A stretch of 64,000 bases of DNA from Theocolax elegans. Its lineage: Eukaryota; Arthropoda; Insecta; Hymenoptera; Cerocephalidae. A program made the translations under genes and the position numbers. Where the stretch lies: positions 44,898,362 to 44,962,361 of the forward strand of contig CM047425.1 in assembly GCA_026168455.1 (NCBI GenBank), given 5' to 3'. This document shows, piece after piece, positions 1 to 9,500 of the stretch. Numbering within the stretch: position 1 is the first letter of the stretch; each line of letters begins with the position of its first letter. The notes under the pieces were generated by a model that saw only the letters and a list, made by a program, of their open reading frames with translations, had not been told where the DNA came from and did not search any database.

Positions 1-80
1 CACTACTTACCAGTAGACGATGTCCAAATGACCCGGAGGTCACCCTGACCACCTGGACATCGTCTTCAGGAAGTGACAAT
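1..80. repeat. Satellite-like repeat flank at Gypsy-A insertion
   Basis: The 80 bases before the first LTR are the reverse complement of 23507-23586, differing at one position. They end in CAAT, the 4-bp target duplication repeated at 20419-20422. This is the left half of the 108-bp repeat unit into which Gypsy-A inserted. Confidence 0.85.
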
Positions 81-1924
81 TGTAACGAGTGCACAAAATT
101 TTTAATTTAATTTTGCTATTATTCTTCCCCTCAGGTATAATATCTATACACGAACGATGTTTTACACAAATCAACACATGTTTAACGTGTAAAACATCGT
201 TTAAATAGATATCTGAGTGAAAAATATATCTTTCATGTAAGAAAACATTTTTGAAAGAAACGAACACTCGGGAAATGTTCGTTACACTCGTATCACTAAA
301 CGATAGCCCAAGTAAATAAACTGCCCTCTTAGCTTGGGAAATTGCCGATAACGCTTCCCGTTGCGCAACATTCGATCGTTCACTAAAATTTTCCCTGCGC
401 CTACGTGTTTTATTTTCTTATTATTTTACGCACGTTTTATAATTTTTATAAATAATAAACATGAACTAAGTTAAGCTAATTAATATGGTAAATAGAATTG
501 CGTTAAAATACTGACGTTGGAGTCGCATTTTGAAAAACCTCGCATTAAAATACACACTTATGTTGGAATAAAAATTAGAATCAATTAACTAAAATTGAAT
601 CAAAATTCTATTTAAATGATGTTAAACAATACTATAATATTATATTTAATCAAGTAACTGTATCTAGCATGGAATTCAAACTTTTGATCAAAAAGAACAA
701 TAGTAATAAAAATTTAATTATCTATTCCTACAAATAAAATTTCGCACATCACAATATTTATTCCAACATTTATTTAAACAAACCTAACATAAAATTACAC
801 AATACACCAACTCTAATAATGAAAATTGCAAATGTACTTACATCTATTATTTACGGATAAAACACAAAATACATGTACAATTATGTAAAATTTTAAAAAG
901 CAATAATTCTGTACAATTACCGCACACATATATATATATATATATTTATTATTTTTCTAAAAAAAGACCAAGCACATTTTAATGCGACCGAAAATTCGAA
1001 TTTTTCTTCTTCCAAAATTGTTTACAACAATTTTAATAATAAGTTTACATATTTATAAACATTTTAAAATTATCAAATAAACAAAATACTTAAAATTTAT
1101 AAAAATCGAAGAAAAGTTCGAAAATGCACTCCCACCATTTTTTTTGTATCTATCGAATAGAGATAAGCGCATAGGTATTTAAGGGCGAAGAAAATACGGC
1201 CCCGCGCTAATTGTCGGTAGTCCATAGGCTCGACAGTTTTCCACTGTCTCTCCTACGGGCAACAGGGCATTTTATTTTTCTAATTGATTACGTTTCTCGC
1301 TGCATTTTTGTATTTTCTTCGCTCGGTATTAAACGCGACTCGTACTTAGAGTCTCGGGCGCGTGTTGAATAGTAACTAATATATACATATATATATTCGA
1401 CTATTCGTATTTTCCGGCGAATCAAATCAACATCGAAGCGAAAGGGTACAGCGTACCTGATTATTCACTGTATAAGGTAAAATAAATATTGTAATAATTA
1501 AAACTAACCCCTTAATTTTGTCTTTTTATATAAAAATACCTTGGTTGGACAAAAGCGTGGATCTCGCAGTTGCTCTGCAAAGTCTACCCTTTTGTTCCAT
1601 TTTTTTGCACCTCTCTTATTTCTCTAACGCAGAAAAAGCCGGATTCGCTGCTGTTCAGCAAATCTTGGTTTTGACGAGTATTATATACATACATATATAA
1701 CATTTGTCTAACAGAGAATCCCAATTGAGTAGCGCTGCCGTTCAGCATTACCTTTTGAGTCCTCCTTTCTGTGTTTTCTTGTCTAATTTTCAGACAAATA
1801 ATAGGAGAGTGCTGTCGTTCAGCACCTTCTATTGTTATTGTCACGCATCTCTTTCTCTCTCTCTCTTTCTCTCTCTTTCTCGCTCACCGCCGATCGTACT
1901 CCCTAGGGCCAGTGCGACGCTCGG

Positions 1925-1925
<1 letters not shown>

Positions 1926-1979
<54 letters not shown>
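1926..1979. repeat. (CT)n microsatellite
   Basis: An uninterrupted CT dinucleotide tract inside the LTR. It varies in length between the three LTR copies (compare 15975-16028 and 18772-18818). Frames through it give spurious Ser-Leu ORFs. Confidence 0.95.
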
Positions 1980-2439
1980 ACTCTAGCCCGTACAATTGCT
2001 CCGGAGTAGACCCGACGCAACGAGGAGAGAAGTAGCCATTTTGGGCCATTGCCCCTACTCTCCCTCGGCGCGGCACGCGTCCACTTGCCATAGCAAGCAG
2101 ACGCCCATCGTTCCTTCTCTCTCTCTCGACCCCTCTCTGTCTAGCCAAGCGCAGTAGCGGAGCTTGGGGTAGAGACGGGCCCGTTTAGTCTGTCTCTCTC
2201 TCGCGTATACGGAGACCCCTCCTGGTCTCTCCCTCTCTCTCTCTCTTACTCTCGCTCCGTTCCTGGCCTAGCCTAGCGCAGTACCAGCGAACGGATAAAT
2301 TTAAGTTAAAATAGGAGTAACCCTTCCTGGTTCATCCTGAGACTTCTTGTTATACATAAATATCCGGTCATAGCCGGATTCGTATACAAGAAAGGAAAGG
2401 AAAATTAAATAAGCCCCTCCTGGCGTTTTCTTTTCGTAC

Positions 2440-2491
<52 letters not shown>
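2440..2491. repeat. (AC)n-(AT)n compound microsatellite
   Basis: An AC tract runs into an AT tract within the LTR and is present in all three LTR copies with slightly different lengths. Confidence 0.95.
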
Positions 2492-2494
<3 letters not shown>

Positions 2495-3581
2495 ACCTAC
2501 AGTCAAGGTGCATAATTTCGACGGGAGGCGCAGCCACTCTGCATCAACCGTTGGAAGTGAGGTGCAAGGACTACGCTGCCGCACAGCAGAGTTCTGCACT
2601 TCAACCTCGCTGCCGTTCAGCGGGGTCTTGTACTAAAACTTCGCTGCCGTTCAGCGGGGTTCTGCACTTCAACTTCGCTGCCGTTCAGCAAAGTTGAAGT
2701 CTAATATCACGTAAATAGGAACCGCTGCAGTTCAGCGAATCCGACTCTACGTGACCACACACTTATTACATTCTCTCTCTCTCTCTCTCTCTCTTTTCCC
2801 TCTATTCCCCTGTCTATACCTTTCTCAATCTCTTTGTTCTTTCTTAAATACACATATATGCGTATACGTAAATGTATATATATTTATATATATATGTTTA
2901 CGCATTTATAATTTTATATTACATATATATATATATTTATCATTCTATGTACAGAGTTGTCGTGGCTCTTAGGTTCCCTCTTTCACCACTCTCTTCCTTG
3001 CCCGTTCTCGATTTTTGCGCCGCTGTTCTGCATAAAAATCATAAGAGAATTCCTTATAGAGACGCTGCCGCCCAGCGAATCTTCCTCCCACTCCAATCGC
3101 TCCGCTCGACGTCTCTTCGTTGAATTTGAGTCCGCTGCGCGGTCACACATTCAAAACGAAGCGATCGAATAAGCTATATCTATCTTATCGTTCGAATCGC
3201 AGTCGCTCTGCAATTTGAGAATAAGATAGACGAAACCAACTTTAGAATTTCCAACGTTTCGCCGCTGTTCGGCAAAACAATTAGCCCCGTCACACGACAT
3301 ATTTTTAACTAAACATTTTCGCGTCTCGGCCCCCTAATTACCTTTTTTTTTATTGTCACTTATTATTAGTAAAAACGTAGAGTTAATAGAAATAAATAGA
3401 AGAGTTTTGTTTAATACATATAGAAGGGGTCTATTTTAATAGTTAAACCAGGCAAGAACCCACAAGTTAACGATACTAGCCGCTCGGTATCGTTAACAAC
3501 AATTATTAACTTTAACTTCCGGGTAAAAATAATAATAAAAACCCCGACGTTTGCCTTCCGCAAACGTTACAGTTAAATTTC

Positions 3582-3596
3582 TGGTGACAGCTAAGG
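3582..3596 (+). promoter_or_regulatory. Candidate primer-binding site
   Basis: TGGTGACAGCTAAGG starts 10 bases after the LTR end. Primer sites start TGG to pair with the CCA end of a tRNA, and this is the first such string after the LTR. It is not the Lys or Ser site familiar from insect Gypsy elements and I could not name the tRNA. The gap to the LTR is longer than usual. Confidence 0.4.
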
Positions 3597-4194
3597 GGAT
3601 ATGTTTTGTGCCAAAAACCCTTTTATGATTAAACAAAACTCAATAGTTTAACGTAGAGATAGTTACAAGTAGTTTGAATTATTCGCATGTGCTTTTACTA
3701 ACCCTCGAACATTCATATGACGTTTTCGCATTCGTGTAATACTTTAAAGAAGTAATTGTTAATAAGTCACATTAGCGTTCGAACAACTTTAAGCTAGGAT
3801 TTTCAGCGTAGAAAACCCATTGTCCCAATCTTCAAAAACCCTCGAATATTATTGTATCATTAAACCCTTAAGAAATTTTAAACCAAAATAAAGACTTTTT
3901 TCTTTTATTAAATTTTTTTTTATATATATCGCTGTCGTTACGTTGAGAAAAATTACGAAGCAAATTAAAACTTTCGTCAAGTTTATAAAGTCTAGAAACC
4001 TACATTTTTAGAATTACCCCTATAAAAATTTTTTTTTACATAAATAATTAATATCACAGTTATTCGAAATTTTTTTTAGCGTCTAACGGACATTTACTAA
4101 CTAGAATTTTTTTTTTGTGTAATTTAATACGTTTCATAAATATACGCATATTAATAAATTAATTGTTAGTATTTAAATTTGCATTTTAACCTTT
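3597..4194 (+). other. Untranslated leader of Gypsy-A
   Basis: AT-rich sequence between the candidate primer site and the first leader ORF, with long T runs (near 3910, 4030 and 4110). No gene or convincing splice donor was seen. Confidence 0.5.
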
Positions 4195-4473
4195 ATGAGT
4201 CCCATCGCAGAAATATTCGGACACGAAAATTCCGTTTCAAACCAAAGGCTAAATAATATTGAATACAACCTAGTCGAATCAGTAAGAAGACAAAACCGCG
4301 TGTCATCCTCGGTATTTGCCGAACTTGATCGCTTGCGCAGTGCCAATAGAGTAATCGGCAGAGTAGCCTCGGACGCGCATATTAGAATTGCCGATTTACA
4401 AAAAGAGGTTAGGTTGTTAAGAGGATTATTAACCAGCGTAACTAAAGCAACCCTCCATATATCCCAAAAATAG
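4195..4473 (+). CDS. Gypsy-A leader ORF 1, predicted coiled-coil protein
   Basis: A 92-codon ORF lies upstream of gag, a position where most Gypsy elements have only untranslated leader. The product is hydrophilic, with heptad-like Leu/Ile/Val spacing over about residues 15-90 (for example ELDRLRSANRVIGRV and IADLQKEVRLLRGLL), suggesting a coiled coil. The reading frame stays open past the TAG at 4471 for another 22 codons, which continue the same pattern, to a TAA at 4540-4542. The annotated stop may therefore be a mutation, or a leaky stop. I recognise no family. It could be an accessory protein or a remnant of a duplicated gag N-terminus. Confidence 0.5.
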   Translation: MSPIAEIFGHENSVSNQRLNNIEYNLVESVRRQNRVSSSVFAELDRLRSANRVIGRVASDAHIRIADLQKEVRLLRGLLTSVTKATLHISQK

Positions 4474-4689
4474 AAGCCCAATAATATTAATATTGAAATC
4501 AGCAAATTAGAGAAGACACTTGCTAAACTAAAAATCAACTAATCCAATTTTTGTCAAATAAATTAATCAAAACTTTTAAAAAGAAATTAACTATTTTTTT
4601 TTTCCGGCAAATTATTATTTAACGAAATAAATATCTGAAAACTGTTTATGCTTTAGAATTTAAAAATCCTAATTTAAAGTAGAATCTAA

Positions 4690-5184
4690 ATGTCTCAAAT
4701 AGAGAGAGCCCAAAAAGTAGTTTTTGACGAACATTACCAAACAACATCTATTTTAAATAATCTTATTATTGAATTAGGGAGACCAGATACAGTGTATCTT
4801 TATAAACATTCTGGTATCCCCGTATTCTCCATTTGCGTTGGTACATTCTACGAGTGCCCTCTCTTCTTGTATTGCTTTATAGGAACCCTTGCTCAAGAAC
4901 TCTCGCATACCCTGTACATAACTCAATTTAATTTCGATTTTATTTTTTTCGATAGTTATACTCCCTTATTAAATCCCTATTAAGTGAAACTAAATAAACA
5001 AAAATTTAGAGATATAAAAGAAGGAAAACTAAAGGTTAGAATTAACGTAGGAAAGAGCGAAGACCGTTGTGTTCACCGTCATCGTTCTCCCCTTTGGTTA
5101 CTTCCTATACCCAAAGCCTTTCTATTTCGCCTACGCGAAGAACACGTATACGTACGTGCTTTTAAAAAGAGAAAAAAAAGTTAG
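4690..5184 (+). CDS. Gypsy-A leader ORF 2, interrupted by one stop
   Basis: A 97-codon ORF starting MSQIERAQKVV continues in the same frame, after a single TAA at 4981-4983, for 66 more codons to 5184. The first part is rich in Phe, Tyr, Leu and Ile, with hydrophobic stretches near residues 45-65 and 75-90. The second part is basic and ends in a Lys/Arg tail (FKKRKKS). No family is recognised. It sits between leader ORF 1 and gag on the same strand. One in-frame stop in a frame otherwise open over 165 codons suggests either recent decay or readthrough; a chance ORF in AT-rich DNA cannot be excluded. Confidence 0.42.
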
Positions 5185-5474
5185 CAATAAAAATATATAT
5201 AATCTAGTATATTTAATTATTAAATAAACTCAATAAGCCCACTTAATCAATTATTAGTAACTAGTTAACTCAATTAATTAATAAATTAATGAATAAACTT
5301 CTCTGGAAAAATTTACCTATTAAAATACTTCATTTTTACCATAAAATTAAAATTAGCCAAATAAGTAATAACAAAAAACCTAATTAATAAACGTTTACTA
5401 TCTAAACCAAAATATATAAAGAAATTTCACCTACCGCCTTATTAAACAATTTAAAAAAAAAAAATATAATCAAA

Positions 5475-6596
5475 ATGGACGACGATCAAACGAGACAATT
5501 CGTAACATCAATGCATAACATGTCCCTGAACATGACAATCCAATCCGCAACGATGCACATTCCTTTTTACGATGGCAAATCCATGCCGTTGAAAAGTTTT
5601 ATCCAAGATGTAGAAAACGGTAGCGCGATTGTAGGAGACCAAGAAGAAGTCTTTGTCAACGCAGTTAAATCAAAGCTTAGAGGATTAGCTCGCGATTGCA
5701 TCGATGGTGTAAAAATTAAAACTGTGTCCGAATTAACTAAAGAACTGAAAAAGTACTTTGCCCCTCGTAGGAAATATACCGATTTCTGCACCGAGTTGCA
5801 GAATATTCGTATGCAACGGTCGGAAACTGTTACAGAATTCTTCCTTCGCGTGAAAAAATTACAAAATTCGACCGAAGCAGCTCTGATCAATGAATACGGA
5901 GCTGAGAAGAATACAGATTCACCCATCGTAAAGGACATGGCTATAAAAGGATTTTCGAAGGGGTTGAGAGATGACCTTAGTTACGGAGTCACTCTCACTA
6001 ACCCTACTTCCTTAGAAGACGCTTATAACACCGCAATGAGAATAGACCATCAATCCACCATCAGACCCCCGTCTATGGATCACTCTTACCAATCTCGTTT
6101 AGCCAGGAATGAATCCCCAGGGCGAACTGATTACTATCAACACGATCGTTACCACTCAAATCAACCTCGTGCTGATTCGCCAGCGAGAAGAGAAGGTTAT
6201 TCCCAACATGATTACTATCCAAGGGATCAAAGCCCTTACCGTGGGTACCGTAAACAATATGATACACCGCGGCAAATTCTACGCCGTGATGAAAGTCCAT
6301 ATAGAAGAGACCCTACCCAGCGTGGAGAAATCTACACTAGCCGTTCGCATAGTCCGGACTCCGAGGTTCGACGAAATGGTAACTCGTACCGTCCAGATTG
6401 GCGTAATGTTAACTCAGACAGGAGCCAACCTATAAGACAATCAGACGACAAATTTGTCCCAAGAGGAAGATCCCCTTCGCCGCATTTAAACTTAAATACG
6501 GTTCGGCAAACCAGCGCGTCTCCGAGCCGCAGCGAAGCCAAATCGCGCAACGTTCGATTCAACGACCAAACAAAGATATCCGTCTCGCCAAATTAG
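5475..6596 (+). CDS. gag: Gypsy-A Gag
   Basis: This 373-residue protein is the structural polyprotein that assembles the particle and packages element RNA. Residues about 20-190 read as a retrotransposon Gag capsid domain (helical; FIQDVENG near the N-terminus, KKYFAPRRKYTDF and MAIKGFSKGLRDDL later). Residues about 195-345 are low complexity, rich in Arg, Tyr, Ser, Pro and Asp (repeats such as RRDESPYRRD), and probably bind RNA in place of a zinc knuckle, since no CCHC motif is present. The ATG at 5475 follows an A-rich leader. The stop at 6594-6596 lies inside an open pol frame at -1, so Pol is probably made by -1 frameshifting. Confidence 0.88.
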   Translation: MDDDQTRQFVTSMHNMSLNMTIQSATMHIPFYDGKSMPLKSFIQDVENGSAIVGDQEEVFVNAVKSKLRGLARDCIDGVKIKTVSELTKELKKYFAPRRKYTDFCTELQNIRMQRSETVTEFFLRVKKLQNSTEAALINEYGAEKNTDSPIVKDMAIKGFSKGLRDDLSYGVTLTNPTSLEDAYNTAMRIDHQSTIRPPSMDHSYQSRLARNESPGRTDYYQHDRYHSNQPRADSPARREGYSQHDYYPRDQSPYRGYRKQYDTPRQILRRDESPYRRDPTQRGEIYTSRSHSPDSEVRRNGNSYRPDWRNVNSDRSQPIRQSDDKFVPRGRSPSPHLNLNTVRQTSASPSRSEAKSRNVRFNDQTKISVSPN

Positions 6597-9500
6597 ACAG
6601 ATCAACCCCAATAGTCAGATTGAAAATTCCCCAATTAAAAAATTCATATGGGAATTTTCTAATCGATACCGGCTCAGACGTCAACCTACTAAAATCAACC
6701 GCGTTAAGACATAACGTTGAAATTGAATATGACGACACGATCAACCTTTTTGGCATATCCGGAAGCAAAGTATCTACTCTTGGGTCCTGCGACCTTCATA
6801 TCCAAGGGAAACCAGTGAATTTCCATTTGTCTAACAGCTGCTTGCCGGACAATTGCGAAGGAATTTTGGGCACAGAATTCTTAGCAAAGGAAAAGGCCGA
6901 AATCTCATTTCATAATAGAACTTTGATTACCACAAACGCACCAATTACCCCTATTCCATTTATTACACAGGATCAAATAGAATCTAAATCTCAAAACGAT
7001 ACAATTGGTCAATATTACATCATCAAAGCTCGAGCAAGACAGGTCATTTCTATCCCTGTAACCAACGACATAACCGAAGGTTACATCGAACGAGTAAACT
7101 TACCTGAGGGCATTTATTTAGGTAATGCTGCCGTCAGAAATCACGGTCGCAAATGTTATGCTTTTATAGTGAATACACATAATAGAGACACCAAAGTATA
7201 CATACCACCCCAGACAATCGAACCGTTCGAAATGGATGAAGTGATAGATGATTTTAGAGATTACCCCTTTCCGACTAGCCCAAACAAAAATTTTCATAGT
7301 CGATTTGAAGAACTTAAAGGAAATTTACACCTCCAGCATTTAAACAACGAAGAAATAGACAGTATTATGCCACTAATCGAAGAATATCAGGACATTTTTC
7401 ATCTATCAAACGAAAGATTGCCTGCAACGAATATTTGTAAACATAAAATTCCGACGATAGATGAACAACCAATAAACACCCGTCAATATCGATACCCACC
7501 GATACATAAGGACGAAATAAACAAACAAATAAACCAAATGCTCGAACAAGGAATTATCCAACCATCTAGTTCACCATATAACTCACCTTTATGGATAGTT
7601 CCCAAGAAACCTGATTCTAAAGGCAATAAGCGATGGAGACTAGTAATTGACTTTAGAAAATTAAATGAAAAAACAATAGGAGACGCTTATCCGCTTCCCA
7701 ATATCAATGAAATATTAGATCGCCTAGGAGCAGCGAAGTATTTCAGTATTTTTGATTTGTCAAGCGGATTTCACCAAATTCTGATGGACGAAAAGGACAG
7801 GAGCAAAACTGCATTCAGCACACCTGGAGGACATTACGAATACGTAAGAATGCCCTTCGGACTGAAAAATGCGCCTGCACAATTTCAACGAGCAATGGAG
7901 ATTGCACTTTCAGGCCTTGTTGAAATTGAAGTTTTTATATACATCGATGACATTGTAGTTTACGCAAGTTCACTACAAGAGCATCAGAATAAATTAAAAA
8001 AATTGTTCAAATTATTAAGAGCAGCAAATTTACGCCTGCAACCCGATAAATGCGAATTTTTGCGTAAGGAAGTATGTTATCTTGGACATATTATTTCCGA
8101 CAAGGGAGTCAAGCCAAATCCCGACAAAATCAAAGACGTAAAAAGATTCCCAAGGCCAAAAACACCTAAAAATGTTAGAGAATTCTTAGGCTTAGCTGGC
8201 TATTATCGTCGATTCATAGAAAATTTTTCCAAGCGAGCAAAACCGCTCTCAGATCTGCTAAAAAAGGATACAGAGTTTGTCTGGACTTCGCAACAAGAAG
8301 ACAGCTTCCAAGACTTAAAGGAAACCCTTTGTAAAGAACCCATTTTACAATACCCCGACTTTACTAGGCCTTTCGTTCTGACTACAGACGCCTCTAACGT
8401 CGCCATTGGCGCGATACTCAGCCAGGGACCCATTGGGAGAGATTTACCCATCGCATACACCTCTCGAGTACTTAACAATGCCGAGAGAAATTATTCAACT
8501 ACAGAGAAGGAATGTCTCGCGTTTGTATATGCCGTAAATCACTTTCGTAGCTATTTATTTGGTCGGGAGTTCGAGCTCGTTTCAGACCACAGAGCTCTTC
8601 TTTGGCTCCACTCAGTGAAAGATCCAAGCTCACGATTAGTGAGGTGGAGGTTAAGATTGGCCGAATACCAATATAAAGTAGTCTATAAACCCGGAAAAGT
8701 CAACTTAAACGCCGACGCTCTGTCTCGAAACGTGCCAGAAGCAGCAGCTTACCCAATCATTGAAGAGAATGACGTTCCGGAAAAGCGAAAACCAGGAAGA
8801 CCGCGGAAAAATTCTCAGTCTATTAAACCACCTCAACCGCCTTTAACATCAACACCAATCGCTTCACGCCTGAGGTCAAAAGACCCTCAAAAATCAAACA
8901 GTCCCCCACCACCGCAGTACAATGAAACTTCTGACGAAGGTGACGAATCAGAAAAAGAATCTGAATATAACGAAGAAGGTCCACCTGTTCCTTCTATCCG
9001 GAGGAGTATGTTGCCAAGTCTACTCCCACAACCCCCTTACTTGCCCTCGGAACAACTAGAAAACTCCGCTACAAATGATGAAGACATCTCAAGTTTATTT
9101 CATATCGAAAATAGTGAGGACGAGTCAGACGACGATGAGGCCTCTGCGAAATTAAGAGACATCGTTAAAAACATCCAAGGCGAAAGTTCTGGAGTCTCAT
9201 TCTCTCAATTGGAAAATGCCATAGAAAAGGTCAAATCTATAACGAATGACATGAGAGAAATAAATTCCAGCATGGATGAAAATTTAAGTATGTTACAAAA
9301 TTTCAACCCTCAAAAATCAACCAAAACCGACCCAATCGATCCAGTCCCTCCAGATCCAGGAATCCCTGAAAATTCCAACGATATCAACCAAAAACCAACC
9401 AACCAACCCAAACCGTTATCCCATTCGACACCCTTTCCCACTAAATCCAACAAACCCCGTTATTCTCCTTTAAACAATTTAACAATACCCCAAGAAGAAA

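Larger units (their letters stand above)
1563..3274 (+). other. Array of conserved GCTG-N5-CAGC stem-loops in the LTR
   Basis: At least a dozen small inverted repeats with a 4-5 bp stem and a 5-nt loop lie here. Cores are at 1566-1578 (GCAG/CTGC), 1647-1659, 1734-1746, 1809-1825 (GTGCTG/CAGCAC), 2530-2542 (GCAG/CTGC), 2575-2587, 2608-2622, 2642-2656, 2677-2689, 2723-2737, 3063-3077, 3199-3211 (GCAG/CTGC) and 3261-3273 (GCCG/CGGC). The loop is usually CCGTT, CTGTT or CAGTT. Several are extended by lower stems below one conserved C-A mismatch; the one at 2666-2700 has about 14 pairs. Stem changes are compensated on both sides, which points to RNA structure. The array recurs in both 3' LTR copies. 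Confidence 0.8.
81..3571 (+). repeat. 5' LTR of Gypsy-A (3491 bp)
   Basis: The LTR has TGTAAC/GTTACA ends and matches 14151-16978 and 17045-20418. The first 1.4 kb is AT-rich with no ORF. A TATA-rich palindromic stretch near 1367-1405 (GAATAGT...ACTATTC around TATATA) and a second TATA-like string near 1470 are possible promoter elements; the start site cannot be fixed from sequence. The second half (1563-3274) is GC-richer, with CT, AC and AT microsatellites and many short stem-loops. Short ORFs here are products of the CT and TA tracts. Confidence 0.92.

Noticed and set aside
1704..2009. Ser/Leu-rich ORFs in the LTR and its copies
   Set aside because: They are translations of the CT microsatellite and vary with its length; no conserved protein.
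2301..2599. Minus-strand ORFs with IYIYIY and CVCVCV
   Set aside because: They read through the AC/AT microsatellite.
1563..3274. Smaug/Vts1 recognition hairpins
   Set aside because: The loops are C-N-G-T-T, whereas that family needs C-N-G-G; only a superficial resemblance.
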